Below, one piece after another: positions 33,241-45,485 of a DNA stretch of 64,000 nucleotides (positions are counted from its first letter, which is position 1; each line of letters starts with the position of its first letter). Both the position numbers and the translations under genes were made by a program. The notes beneath the pieces are model-generated. The model searched no databases. It was not told the DNA's origin and saw nothing but the letters and a program-made list of their open reading frames with translations. The stretch comes from Isoetes taiwanensis (taxonomy: Eukaryota; Streptophyta; Lycopodiopsida; Isoetales; Isoetaceae). The DNA lies in contig JAJEKV010000266.1 of assembly GCA_021234155.1 (NCBI GenBank), forward strand, positions 60,001 through 124,000. Reading direction: 5' to 3'.

Positions 33241-35063
33241 TTGTCTTAATTACTGGCCTAGATTTAGACTTAAGAGTCTTGCTCTTAAAGATGTCAAAGA
33301 TCATCTAGGGAGGTGCAAAATTGGGTTAAAGAACTACTTACATAAATCCTATGGCCACAAGTTAGTCGGCATGACATTACTTTTGGGCACACATAGAAAA
33401 CTACATGGTTAGATAATTATTCTTGTTTTAGATCTAATCTATACTCTAGGATCTACCCTTTCTTAATTATTGCCCCTCTTGAAATAGCCCCACCTTTGAG
33501 TTGATGCCATCTAAGAAGTTGGCGGACTTATTAGATTGCTTCCCTTCATTTGGTCGAATTATTCCTTATCTTTGCGGAAGTACTCGTCATATACATGGTC
33601 GGCGGTTATCCTTCTATTGAATCCTTCTTAGCGAGGTGATCAAGCTCACGAAGATGTTCCAATATGTTGGATATCTGCAAACAATGTATACAATTATTGT
33701 ACTCCATACATTTTCTTCCCAATACTTGAAGCTTTGCTCCATTCTTGGGTCCATCTTTCTAAAGGAAAAGACAAAAAATCTACCGAAATTTTGGTCCCCA
33801 TCCCATCATGGATGCTATCACCCATAATTCTAAGAAACTCAACTATCGATGGGTCCTCTAGCTTGCTTAAAGTTGGTGTAGTCGTTAGTTATTTGGAGTA
33901 GCAAGGCGATGATCCATAATTTGTTGAAAAGAATCTGGTATCCTTGGAGTTGTTGCATGATCATTCAAGTGCCTGCTTTCTTTTAATGCACATATTCGAC
34001 TACGCTTTCGTCCTTACTTTGTTGATCTTTGACTACCTTCATTAACATTATCCCTCTTAGTGGACTTGCTGATGTAGTGGCGACCTAAGGTTCGATTGTT
34101 GCATCCCAAAGGCTTGAAGGTCATGTTCACCATTGCGTAGAATCTTTAGGTGTTTAACTCATGCGCCTTGAAGGTTATTAGATTCGAGGATGATTCTTCT
34201 AACTCTTGAATTGATATTGTTGTGTTGAGCTTGTTGATTTGATTCTTCATTTTGGCGACACATTTGCTTTGTTATAAGCCCGATGACAATGTTGAGTACT
34301 TTACCACTTCTAAGCGTGCAACTTCTCTTGCTGAGAGGAGTTTGTGTGCATCTATCTGCAAGGACTATTCTTGGCCGATCAATTAATAATGCTAATATTT
34401 GGTCCCTCATGATGCCTCTTCTTGATGGTGCTTGACCTCCAATCTCTAAGGTAGAAGATTGTCGTAATCTTGAGATGGCGCATTTGTCGAGGTTGATGCG
34501 GCTGCTGAAGTATCGGGTGATGAGGGAAGAAGTTTGTTGCAGTTTGCCATATTCCTATTCCGAGAGGCCCACCCTTGCGGCTTGTAGTACCTCCTTAGTC
34601 AAGCATGTTTGCTTGAAGTCCAAATCTGATACTACTATGGCTCGGATACCTATGATAATTTCCCTTCCGAGGAGGTATATCAGTCTCATCCTTTGGGGCT
34701 CTTGACATCATAAGTCGATGAAGTCTACTTGTTGGTGGCGAGGCGTGACATTAGTCATCGATGTGGGGTCGTTCCTCGAGGCAATATGGCACTTAGAGAA
34801 TATCCTTGACTAGGAGCTAATGTGATCGATTTTATAAGTGCCATGTTGCCCATTGGTTGTTGCATAGCCCTCTTGGCAAGTCTTGTGTCTATTTTTGATG
34901 TCGCAATCGTCCTTCCTTTGGCCTCCTCTTTATTATTTGTGTTCGGGCTTCCTGTCTGACCTCTTGGCCTTTGATTTGCTGAAGTTTCCTCCATAAGTTT
35001 GCCCTCTGCTTTCCAATTCGTTGATGTTGTCAGTGGCTCCACCGTCGAGGCTCGAGGATCCAT
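33241..35063 (-). pseudogene. element D gag region remnant
   Basis: Open pieces on the minus strand without clear motifs, for example 34755-35063 (TSANQRPRGQTGSPNTNN, polar, basic) and 34159-34410. Position between accessory frames and protease implies gag; no intact WW core or CCHC knuckle was found. Confidence 0.4.
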
Positions 35064-36031
35064 AGAAAGGTTCTCGACCTATTTTACTGCCCTAGGCACA
35101 AGGCAACTAATACTATCATAACAACAATTACTTATGTCTATTTATCTATAAACCCTATTTTTATGCCTTTATCCACTCTACCTCAATTGACCCACTTGGC
35201 ATTTGGCACTTTACTAGACACTAAGAAAGGTACTTATTTCTTGTTATGGGGTGGTAGAAGGAGACTCATTCCTTTGGGTGTACTTGGTGTGCTAGATGAA
35301 TTACTTAGATAGAATGTATTCCTAGACAATTATCTATGATACAAGGCATGGCTGAAGACACTGGCGATAGTGCACCTATAGCGTGTTTTTGGTGTACCTT
35401 ACCAGCGTGTAACAACAATTTCTAAGGCCTTGGCAACTAATTGGGTTTCTAAGAAAAAGGTTTAATTATACTACCTATATGTAGACAAGAAGACACTTAG
35501 CAAGATAAGAGCGACAACTAAGCTTGTGATGAGTGCAAATCTTTGTCTCTATCTAGCTTAAGGATCTTGGTTCTAACTCTAAGGCTTGGTCATATTGACA
35601 AATGATGACGGTGTAATAGGGAGTTCTAGTCAAAATGGCATGGAGATCAAAGAGATGATCAAAGACATGGAAGGCTTGCTTTCGGCAGGGGAAATCACGG
35701 ATGTGATTGGCCTCCTTGCACCATCTAACAAAGCTTGATGGGCCATTGAACGAGAGATAGCTATGAAAAATGGCTTGTGAAGATGAGTAGGGAGTTGGAA
35801 AATCGAAATGAGAAGTCTTTGAGAGCAGTTATGGTGAGAAAATGACAAATGAGTAGGGATGCCTCGGGTTCCGTGCACAAGGGTTCTTGATGGGAAAAAA
35901 ACTTTTGTTCCATGGCTATAGGTGTCTAAATGAGCTATCATGAAGTGCAAATCTAAGCAAAACAAAGCAAGAAACGCTACATGGCAGTTTGTTGGATGAA
36001 AATTGGTCAATTTGGGCAAAAATGGGCGAAA

Positions 36032-36097
36032 TCGGGTCGCGTCGCCCAAATGAGGCTTGCGTTCGCGACGCAGAGGCGTTTCACGCGATGCAACCCG
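36032..36097. promoter_or_regulatory. about 65-nt hairpin module, element D copy 1
   Basis: Outer arms CGGGTCGCGTCGC and GCGATGCAACCCG, inner stem TGCGT-TCGCG-ACGCA. Different sequence from the A/C hairpins but same size and placement between accessory ORF and pol. Confidence 0.65.
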
Positions 36098-36127
36098 AGT
36101 TGACTTTGACTTTAACTTTTTTTCAAA

Positions 36128-36202
36128 CCGGGTTGCGTCGCCAAATGAGGCTTTTTTTTTGCGTTTGACGTGAGAGGCCTTTCAAAGCGATGCAACCCGA
36201 GT
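36128..36202. promoter_or_regulatory. about 70-nt hairpin module, element D copy 2
   Basis: Outer arms CGGGTTGCGTCGC and GCGATGCAACCCG with GAGGC/GCCTTTC inside. Followed, like copy 1, by GAGTTGACTTTGACT. Confidence 0.65.
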
Positions 36203-36620
36203 TGACTTTGACTCCATATATATACATACAACCATTAATTCTAGGAACATATATACATATATATACAAGTTCAAAATCTTATTCAAAGATTCCTAAATTT
36301 CGTCTTTTCTAATCCTCCGCGCTAGGTTCATGCTCTTGATCATAATGGTCATCTTCTTAGCATGAATGGTGCGATCTTGGCCTTCTCGGCTTTGGCGCTT
36401 CTCGGCGAGATCCCGCCATCGTTGATGTGGTTCGATGAGTCGTGGCCCATCTTGAACTCCTCAATAGATCTTTGATGTAGGCACTTTCAAAAAGAGAGTT
36501 TACGGATCATCGGTGGTATCTTTGTTGGCAATGTCGAATATTACGAGCAGCTCTCTTTTGTCTTTGGGTATTTGGCCCATGGCGGACCTTCTTCGGGGAA
36601 TCGAGTCGAGGTGGTGGAGG

Positions 36621-37141
36621 CTAGCTTTTTGACCCTGGTCGGCTACCTTGTCCGATCGTTTGGCGGAGATGAATCTTGTATGCTGCCTTCTTCTTCTCGT
36701 ACTCCATATCTTGCTTGAGCTTTAAGTAGCTTCTTGCTGATGTTGCCCTCCTTGGATTTGCATTGGATATGGTTGCCAAGGCGTAGGCCCGTCTTTTCTT
36801 GACCTCCTCCTCCTCTTCTTCTTTAGCCTCTTGCTCCCCTCTCCTGTTGTTGTGGTCCTTCTTCCTCGGGCTTATCCTCCTCCAGTTCGTCCAGTTGTGG
36901 TTCTCTGATAACCATGCTCTCCCTACACCAAGCTTCACGCCTCTTTATGCGCTTTTCTTACGCCTTGGTTGCTCGCCTTCCCTTCTTCTTTATTCCTGCT
37001 GCTTGGGTTGCTTTCGTAATCTGCAGGGTTGCTCCTCTGCTTCTTTGCTCCCTTATTCTTCACGGTGTTGGGGTTGCTCCTGTTAGAGGTTGCTCTCGCT
37101 ACTTGCTCTTCCCTGCTCTCCTGTTCTTTGGGGTTGCTCAC
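36621..37141 (-). pseudogene. element D charged accessory reading frames
   Basis: Two overlapping minus-strand frames (36935-37141, then 36621-36938). They are rich in Glu, Lys and Arg (RREQEAKEEEEEEVKKRR; PKEQESREEQVARATSNRSN) and end with YLKLKQDMEYEKKKAAYKIH. Composition and position match the accessory protein of element A, so I take it as the same kind of protein, frameshifted. No MARTKQTAR start was found upstream. Confidence 0.45.
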
Positions 37142-38047
37142 ATTCCGAAGTTGCTCTCGCTACTTGCTCTTCCCCTGCCGGGAAGCGAACGCCACGATCT
37201 CAATTTCCCTGAGCCTTGCGATCATTCGCTGAAGTGCTAATTCGTTTTTGCTCCTCCGGTGAAAAGATTAAATGCGAAGAGCTTGGTGGCCAAGTTAGGT
37301 CGTCGGCCCTAGGTGGCGGGGCCTCAAGAATTTGCTTGTCGCCACCCACTTGGTGAGTTCTTCGACGTTAGGTTGCAAGCTGGAGCTTCCAACCTTCTAG
37401 CTACTTGCTTGGTCCTCCCAACAACTTAGCTTCCTTGATGGTGGCCTCTTGAGCGATCTTGCCTCTATCTTAGCGGCTCCCTTTGGGTTGACCTAAATTT
37501 TGTTTGTTGGTGGACACTCTTATGGCGGCTTGAGGAGATTAGCTTCTAATTAAGCTTTACAAGGGTAAGGGAGAGGTTCAAGCTACCATTTGGAAACTTA
37601 TAGGGAGTAGAGGTGTTTCCATAGGTTTATTAGCTACTTTTTCTTAAGAGTAAATTTATTATAACTATGGGTTAATAATTAAGGTACTTCCCCTAATCAC
37701 TTAACTATTTCTCAAAATTTCCTAATTCCTTTTTGGGCCAAGTAGTGGTCATTTCACGCCATTTCTTTCAAACTTTCTTTTGAGCAATTTCTCGTTCAAT
37801 TTTTTTGCTTGGAAGATGCGGTTCATGAACAACTTGAGCTCAAATTTACTAGAAGGTTTCTTTTGACTATATTATTTCCACCACTTAGACTATACTTAAT
37901 CTAATTACGACCCTGCTAATGGGGAAAAAAATTCTCCCATATTTCGCGGTTCAAGACTGGAATTCTCATTCCATTCCATAGCTAGGCCAGTTAGTCTACC
38001 TATTCAGGGATATGGTCAGTGCTAGCTCTTGGTCAACCAAGAACATT
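37142..38047 (-). other. leader of element D
   Basis: From PBS to the accessory frames. No ORF recognised. Confidence 0.5.
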
Positions 38048-38059
38048 GCTGTGATACCA
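38048..38059 (-). promoter_or_regulatory. primer-binding site of element D
   Basis: Minus strand TGGTATCACAGC, one substitution from TGGTATCAGAGC, next to the 5' LTR. Confidence 0.85.
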
Positions 38060-38279
38060 TTGTGACGCTCCCTGCTAAACATACGGCGCTCGGCCGTACA
38101 CTCGGCAGGAAATCCCCCGTCCGGCTCAACAACCGCACGGGCCCTTCGTCTACCCCGCACTCTAAGGTGATCCCTAGTGCGGGGAGGGAACACGAAGGTG
38201 TCTTGCGCGCCCTTCCCCTATGGGCTCCTATAACAGCGGAAGCGATAACACGTCAGAACTAGCATCAAACATATACAAA

Positions 38280-38306
38280 CTAGAAAAAGTGCCCAGCGTT
38301 GCTGGG
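38280..38306 (-). terminator. Helitron 3' terminal hairpin and CTAG end
   Basis: Perfect 7-bp stem GCCCAGC/GCTGGGC with an AAC loop, 7 bases from CTAG; a canonical Helitron rolling-circle termination signal. Confidence 0.9.
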
Positions 38307-38933
38307 CTTTTCGTCGGGCACAAGCTAAAAAGCTAATGTAGATGTAAAGTTATGGTTAATATTTATTTCTACACCTTTAATCGACCCCAACAAAAGCGCA
38401 CCACAGTAACATTCAGAAGTGTTTGTGATGGCACTGTGGATTGGATTGCTAATAAGAAAAACCATGTGATTTTAGTTTTGCAGCGACTTGCATATGTTTG
38501 ATGATTTGAAGATCTCCTGAAAACTTGCCTTTGGTTTGGATGTAACAACAATTTTTTTCTATTATTGCAAGTTCCAAACCAACAATTAGAGAATTGTATA
38601 CATAACATACATGCATACGATATTGGAATACAGAACATATGCATTATCAAGTTACCATATCTAATTGTTCCTGAAATACGTGGTTCTACAGAAATAATGC
38701 AGAAAATCCAAATATCGTAACTACAAGTTTTACGGTTTGAATTACCATCTTGAGGGAACATCTCAATGGCAATAGATGTTTATGTACAATGTCCATTTTG
38801 CCATTGCTTTTTTTGCTTAGTCCATGGACCTCCTAAATCATGTATGCTTACATATCTTGCAGCCTTCATTTCTATGTTCTCGTTACATCCGCTTGACGCC
38901 CAAATGAGCATTTTATCGATGCATTTGCTTGTC

Positions 38934-40340
38934 TTAACCCACTTGCCCCCAACCACTTTGGACATACAATGCCATCACCATAGACCATGAAAATATATTT
39001 TCGCTCGCCTCTTTAAGTAGCACTACTAAAAAGAGAAATTTATGATTTGAAAAAAAGCTTGGTTTAGCCCGCAAGTTAACTATTTGGAAAGGATATCCCG
39101 CAGCATACATTCCTTGATAGCAAAATTTTTGTGTTGCTATTCCCTTTTGTTCTTGAATCCGGCTTTGCATGTGAGCATGTGCCACCATTGGTTGGAAATG
39201 ATTTAGATGGTGAAGTTTTGTTGATATGCGGCTATACAACGCCATCGAGGCGCACTATCTTGAGGAAGGGATAATAGTTCTTCGTGCAGCTAATTTTGAT
39301 ATTTATAGCCCTTTTAGCATCGGATCCTTTGTTGGGCTGCATACATGCACAAAAGCGCACTTTCATAAATTGCTTTGTCTTCTTGCACATTCTCCCATTG
39401 CATTTGTTTGATAAGTTCAAAGTGCATTCTTGCCACTCCCACATTGAGTGTATCCCGCAACCATTACACTCCAAGATACGACATTTGTCTTGATCATTCA
39501 ATGAAAGACACTAAAAGCATCATCTACACATAGAAGTCCAAAAGCATATTGCCTACATGGATATCCTAACTACATACCTTTTGACAAAGCATTGCATGGA
39601 TCAATATACGCTCCATAGCGAGCATATCACAAAGCATGCACCACGGGACACTAAGAACCATCAACTCATTTGGTTCCATGTGCTGCATTGCATCTGCCAG
39701 AAAAATCCTAACTACACCTTCACTATTACAAGAATGGCACCCAAAGAATGATGACCGTCCATGAAATAAAAATTACCTTGGGATGGATAATCGATCAAAC
39801 ACTATGCAAGCATCCACGACGGCTCCCGGACTTGGCATAAATGTCAACAAGGGAGTCCCCTAAAATAGATTCTAATGCACAAAAAGCTTTCAAATCATGA
39901 ATCCATTTTGAAATTGAAATAGACAGACAAACACTCAACTACTCAAGGCGGCAAGAAAGGTAACTTCTGTTTGGTTTTACATTCTCACGTTGCATATGTT
40001 CCAAACCCTCAAAAACTTCCTTTGCTTTGCCATATTCAAAGATATCCGAAATAATTGTGCTCCATGATACACCATTACGCAATGATATCCATGCTAAATA
40101 GATGGCAAGCAACATTTATACTCTCACACATTTAGCACACATGTCAAGGACAAAACATTTTGAAAGGGGACATATGATTAAATCCTTTCGAGCATCCGAG
40201 TGTAGATGTTTCCCCTCTTTCAAAGCTGGAAGTACCGTGGATGCACCGACAACAAGAACAAATAGCACCATATCTGGTCTTAACACTCTTGCTTCATTAG
40301 TTCATACAAAGAACAAAGGCCCTCTTCCATCACCGTGTTG
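38934..40340 (-). pseudogene. captured PPR gene fragment inside the Helitron
   Basis: Minus strand, in shifting frames. Pieces read: RPDMVLFVLVVGAS then VLPALKEGKHLHSDARKD and KCFVLDMCAKC (about 40160-40290); GVSWSTIISDIFEYGKAKEV (about 40050-40110); QHMEPNELMVLSVPW with RILIHAMLCQKV and DIHVGNMLLDFYV (about 39540-39740); and ENIFSWSMVMALYVQSG (about 38940-38990). These are the L and P/S motif phrases of seedless-plant PPR proteins. Internal stops and shifts show it is not functional. Confidence 0.75.
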
Positions 40341-42600
40341 AGCATACCATGTGATTGTTGTTGTCCGGATATATGCACACAATCCCATTATAGCTAAATG
40401 TGCGAGAATATTGGCTCGAATATAGCTCCATTTGCAATGTTGAAATGAAGAAAATTGCATTATCGCCAATTTTGAAGATCACAATCGGCAGATACTAAAC
40501 ATAACAAGGTTACTCACCTTTGCAATTACAAATATTGCAGCAAATTAGTAGCTATAAACAGCAAACCCAAAAAAAAAATTACCGCTTGGTTTAGGACTAA
40601 TGCCTTCACTATGCAAGGAACACCAAAAGATAAGACTACATGCAACCAACAGGCAATATATTATACTCATTTGATGTCAATACCTCCGGCTTTGCTCATT
40701 TTGATGCGGATGCCTCTAGCACGCTATCTAAACTACCATGTGTACGCCATAAACACACAAAGGAATTTTGGCAAGTGCTAAGGTTATTAGAATGTTGAGT
40801 TGGTGAAAGAACGATCTTTGAACATTGTTTTATGACATCTTTGTATATAGATTCATGAAACCGAGCGTTTGGAGAAATGCTTTATTTTGAGAAATGTTCT
40901 CACCGATCTCCTCACAAAGAGTCACGATATTTGGACATTCTCCAAGTCTTGCTCAATCATAAATTTCCTCGTGGGTCTTGCTCAATCATAGATTTCCTCG
41001 TGGGGCAAAACGGCAAACGCATTTTTTGCTTTAGTGCTAGATAAGCGGCCGAGTTGCTTCGTGATTCTCCAATGAGAATCAAACATCTCGTATATAACAA
41101 GATGTTGACTTTAGAACATCCCATTGCCGCTTAACGACATCATTAGAGTATGCAAACGAATTTTATAAGACTCCAAAAGTACAAGCTACCTACATATATA
41201 TTGCTCGGCATATCGATTATAATAGTTTGACGGTATACTAAGGCCGGATATATGTGCAAGGTTATAGAACCATGCAGACATATAGTGTGCTTCATCTTCG
41301 AAAATGAGCTCCACGAGAAATCAATAATTTACCAAGCTGCATAATGTTCCACATCCCAATATCCGGCTTGTTAGCAAAGGAGTACCTTTGACCGGACAAA
41401 TCTGTCAGTATCTCAAAGGCATCCAAAAACTAAATGGACCATAATCTATTCAACCAAGGATACTCATGTTCGAAGTGTTAAGAACACCGGCAAAATGGAG
41501 AGTTCTCGGTGTTCTCATGCAAGCAATACTGGCCAAAATGGAGAGCCCCCTTAGAGCAACCAATTTAGCTTCGGGCGCCTCGCATGCCGAAAAGCCGGGC
41601 TCAAAGCAATCATGGACGGTTCTTAAAACCGAAAAGAGGTAGTGTCTATTGCTTAAAAAAATATCTATATGTCTATTTCGATTTGCATCTTACCATCTTG
41701 TGTCTATTTCGGATGAATGTCGTGGAAGCACAAAAAATAACTTAGATGCCAAAATGAATGGGTCGATAGTATGAAGTGCTCCCTAACCCGAGTCATGCTT
41801 CCATTTTTCTTTTGTGTGGAGTCATATATGGCGCTCTTGATAAAACTCCTCGGCAAACAATGCCATAAATGATCGATCCCAAGATGTTCTTAAACATGTC
41901 TAGGAAAGGGCTCCAAATCCTCAAACATGTCCTTGACTAAATCTAGAGAAATCTAACTTCTGCATAACATGTCCTCAAACATGTTCCTTGACTAAATCTA
42001 GAGAAATCTAACTCTGCATAACTCTAGAATCTAACTCTGCATAATCCGAAATGATTCCTTGTGTTTTATAATAAGGCCCACATTGCAAGAGGCGATATCT
42101 ACTACGAAAATTAAACCTGGCCATCAAAAGCAAAGGAGGAAAAACTTACACAAAGACGGCCTTGCATTAGGTTGCTCTCCACATCCGAAGTCTCCCAAAG
42201 GCACGGTAAGCTCTCAGATTCGAATTTGAGGGATCCCACTATCCCATAGCCGCCCCAATCCGGGCCATTTGGAGCCATATTTCAGTAATAAATAGATAAA
42301 TTAGAATAAAGTGAAGGGGCATGCGGATCGGGCTTTTTAGCTTCTGGCCAAGACGGATCATGAATTAGCCTAGCACAAATGCCCTTTGGAATCCGGATTA
42401 TTGAGATCGATGTCAATCATGGCGGCTTTGGACAATGGCGAGAAACAAAACAAAAAAGCGCCAAATAAACGGGCTGAATCCAAGGGGGCGAAAATAACCA
42501 AAAAAGTCAACGGCCGAGATGCTCGCTAAGAAGGGTCGATATAGAGGTTACAATAGAAATAGTCATGATCCGACGGTCAGAATGAAAGTTGTGGGAAAAG
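40341..42600 (-). other. Helitron interior without recognised gene
   Basis: AT-rich, with local direct duplications (for example ACATGTCCTCAAACATGT / CTAGAGAAATCTAACT near 41895-42050). May include intron or untranslated parts of the captured gene; nothing assignable. Confidence 0.45.
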
Positions 42601-43830
42601 AAATGTGGCCCGAGATGCTACGCACACACTACATTTTGCTTTTATTATTATATATAGATAGATACTACCTCGAAGGGTAGTGCATCACACATATACCAAT
42701 GCAAAGATGATAATCATGAACCATAAAACATGAGAGCTCCTACCCTGGTTCGGACTCATAAGGAGGATGACCTGACTAGCTAGGCCTCAAGATAGAGCGG
42801 ACCGAGTCATGGCAATGGCGGGGTCGGGCATAGAACAATGGCTAGGGTTGACCCTCCATCCGCCCCTCCACGTGCATACTTTGCAAATGGGCTAAATCAG
42901 GCTCGGCATGACTCTAGCCTTAGGAGACGCAATCCCATGGCATCACCCATCGGGGACTACTCCAGGTTGCATCTCCTCGGTCCGATGAGGGGGGAAGGGT
43001 TGCATCTCCCGTTCCTGAGGGTCTAGAGGTTCCGGGGCGGCTAGAGAATCGTGGCGACACCACGATTACGTGCCGACTTAACCCCCAAAACGAGCCAAGC
43101 CAACACTTGCGGCTCTCGAGGGCGGCGACACCATTGCCCGTGAGGTGTCGGGACCCATGCTCGCCCACCTGCGAGTGACCGACCATAAGCCTAGCCCACT
43201 ATGGGATCCCCCCAAGCCCCCACTCGGCAGGGATCCTCCCTCCACATTCCCTCTAGCCCGTTATGTGTGGTGCTGGAGTCATATCATAGCCTCGATAGCA
43301 CGGGTGGGCTCCTATGCACAGCCGCAACTAAATAGAAACTAAGGGATCTACTCTAGGAGCATACTACATATGGCCCTAGGTCTCTACCCCCCTTCCCAAT
43401 ACAAAGAGGAGCAAACATGATCAACCATCATCACATAATCATCATATCATGAGAATAATCATAAGAAGAACATCTTAACCTAATCATACAACCCTAACTA
43501 AGGGTTAGGGTTCATTGATTAGGGTTCAAGATGTTGAATCTGTTCTAGGATGGCTCTACTCTAGATACAAGATACAGCACATCCGAATGCTAATTCCGCA
43601 TGAGCTATCACAACTACTACCCTACATACCACCCTCGATGCTCTCCCTCCGGATCCGTGGTGCCTCCATGGTCTTCGACTCACGTGATGTCGCTCTTGCT
43701 CCAAGAACCAGGTCTACCACTGGGGCCGCCTGACGAGTCTATGCCACAAGCCATGTTCAAAACGGGTTTTGAAGCAGTAGGTGAGAGTTCGGGTGCTAGG
43801 GCTGGAAAGAGGCCTAGGTTAGGGTTCCAG

Positions 43831-43840
43831 CCTATATAAG
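43831..43840 (-). promoter_or_regulatory. TATA-like box in 5' LTR of element D
   Basis: CTTATATAGG on the minus strand; the 3' LTR has only CATATAAG at the matching place. Likely the LTR promoter core. Confidence 0.45.
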
Positions 43841-44080
43841 TTAGGTCCACCTAGGATGCCACGTGGCACCAATCGGGTGAGTCTCGTGTGGCGGTTGCCC
43901 AATAGGTTAATGCCACGTGGAAAATGGTCTTAACCTAAGGTTGGCTAAGTTATATGAATAACTTAGTCATGCCCCCCTAGTGCCACAATCTATGGTATAC
44001 AAGGCTATGAAGATAGACTTGTATAGTGACGGGTCCAGGAATATACGTATTCATAGCGTATATTCCCCTGGAACGTCACA

Positions 44081-44085
44081 CAAGG
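44081..44085. repeat. target-site duplication CAAGG (right) of element D
   Basis: Identical to 28276-28280. Confidence 0.88.
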
Positions 44086-44714
44086 AGAATTACAACTTAG
44101 GTGCACACAACTACAGAAGGAGATGCGAGGACTTTGCAACTCAAGTTCCACAGGTCTACATCCCTTTCATCAAGGTACAATTAAAGTGAAACATTTCATA
44201 TAGAAGCTAAAGAAATTGTTATGATTACCTATTTTAGTATTATTCTTGCATTTTCTCAATGGATCCCTAGCGAACTCCACAAGATCCAAGCTCAAACTAC
44301 AATCTCTAAAGTCAAATTATTTAACTTCTACCTTTCTTTCTGTAGGAGACAACCACATCCGTAAAAGAGCAAAGCCATATCTCTATCTGCATCACGACAA
44401 AATGATGTGAATGAAAATAGGAGCACGCCTTTATTGAGAAAGGACCCTAAATAAACACAATACTATTACTTCCCTTTATATTTTCTTAGAACGTTTCTCA
44501 TCCATGCCTAGACATGCAACGCAACATTGCTCTATCCTTCTAAGAAAAGTTTTAATTGTTTTTATCTTTTCTCAAAACTATTTACTTATGAGCACTAACA
44601 CAACATTGCTCCATCTTTCCAAGAAAGTTTATTTATTTATTTATTTATTATTTTGTCTTTAGAGCTACTTATTTATGGGAACTAATAAATTAATAGATAG
44701 ATAGATGAATGGAA
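44086..44714. other. intergenic, AT-rich
   Basis: No gene recognised. Short microsatellites TTTA (about 44630-44650) and ATAG (about 44690-44705). Confidence 0.5.
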
Positions 44715-45137
44715 AAATTATAAAATACCCCTATTTTTTTTCAAAATTGTGAAAATGCCCATGTTTTAGGGGTATTTTTGATAAAATGACTATAACTTCT
44801 TTATGATGATCCAACTAAGAATATGTCCTTCATGTTACTTATAAATGAAGATGATATCTTTCCACAAAGCTAAAATCATCTGAATCGGAGCCCGGAATGT
44901 TAAGTTATGGTTATGATTTTTTTCTATGACTAAGAAATAACATAACTTGTGATTCCAGACCCTGATTCAAGTGATTTTAGCTTTGATGGAAAGATATCAT
45001 CCTCATCTATAATTCATCTGGACGACACATTTCTATATGGATGATCAGAAGAAAGTTATGAATATTTTATAAAAAATACACCTAAAACAGGAGCATTTTC
45101 ACAATTTTGCAAAAAAATAAGGGTATGTTTACAATTT
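44715..45137. repeat. large fold-back element (about 195-nt arms)
   Basis: Left arm 44715-44909 and right arm 44941-45137 are reverse complements with scattered mismatches: AAGCTAAAATCAT/GTGATTTTAGCTTT, GATGATATCTTTCC/GGAAAGATATCATC, AAGTTATG/CATAACTT at the core. The loop is about 31 nt. TAGATAGAT-like sequence on both sides may be a target-site duplication. MITE-like, some 350 bp upstream of the PPR gene; its transcript would form a long hairpin. Confidence 0.8.
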
Positions 45138-45485
45138 GCCCTAGATAAATAGATATTATTTTAACATTCATGAAGACCACAACGGGCCATGGGACGAGTC
45201 TATACATAGTGCGACGTGCGGCTTTGGACACCGGGGAGATAGGGTTAGTTTCCCTTCGATCAAAGGCCTGGGCACAAAAATACTGAAAAGTTGCTAATTA
45301 ATTATTAAAGTTAATACTAATTACCATTAATTTCAAAGAAAAAACATATAGAGGTTTCGCAATGAAAACGTTGTTTTAACTCTCCAACATCCATTGAAAA
45401 CATGCATCGAAACAACTTAATTGTAGATCTAGATGCCTCCTCTTGAAACTGTCGCAACACACTGCTTTCCGGCAGCAATGACGAG
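45138..45485. other. upstream region of the PPR gene
   Basis: No conserved promoter element clearly seen. Probably promoter and 5' UTR, or a short upstream exon region. Confidence 0.35.

Larger units (their letters stand above)
35064..36620 (-). other. element D spacer with hairpin pair
   Basis: Non-coding apart from a 139-aa minus-strand frame (35630-36049) of no recognisable family. Its segment at about 35555-35605 matches, on the opposite strand, about 60215-60275 of element C (CCTTAAGCTAGATAGAG and flanks). Confidence 0.5.
38280..42662 (-). mobile_element. non-autonomous Helitron with captured PPR sequence
   Basis: Minus-strand element: 5' end TCTATCTATATATAATAATA at 42662, 3' end GCCCAGC-AAC-GCTGGGC hairpin, ACTTTTT and CTAG at 38280-38283. 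It is inserted exactly between A and T; the uninterrupted LTR copy at 28.49 kb reads GGTAGTA|TTTGTATATG on the minus strand. No TSD, as expected. No Rep/helicase found, so mobilised in trans. The interior carries PPR fragments on the same strand. Confidence 0.9.
28281..44080 (-). mobile_element. Ty3/gypsy chromovirus D with Helitron in its 5' LTR
   Basis: Minus-strand element: 5' LTR 38061-44080 (split by a Helitron), PBS 38048-38059, charged accessory reading frames (36621-37141), hairpin pair (36032-36205), gag/protease/RT/integrase remnants (30790-35063), PPT just right of 29916, 3' LTR 28281-29916, perfect 5-bp TSD CAAGG. Without the 4383-bp Helitron it is about 11.4 kb. All coding parts are degraded and RNase H is deleted. 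Confidence 0.92.
38061..44080 (-). repeat. 5' LTR of element D, split by a Helitron
   Basis: Segments 38061-38279 and 42663-44080 together match the 1636-bp 3' LTR. A TATATAAG box (about 43833-43840) is present within a palindromic setting. Confidence 0.9.

Noticed and set aside
38766-39751. Plus-strand ORFs of 60-75 codons in the Helitron
   Set aside because: They are shadows of the minus-strand PPR-derived sequence.
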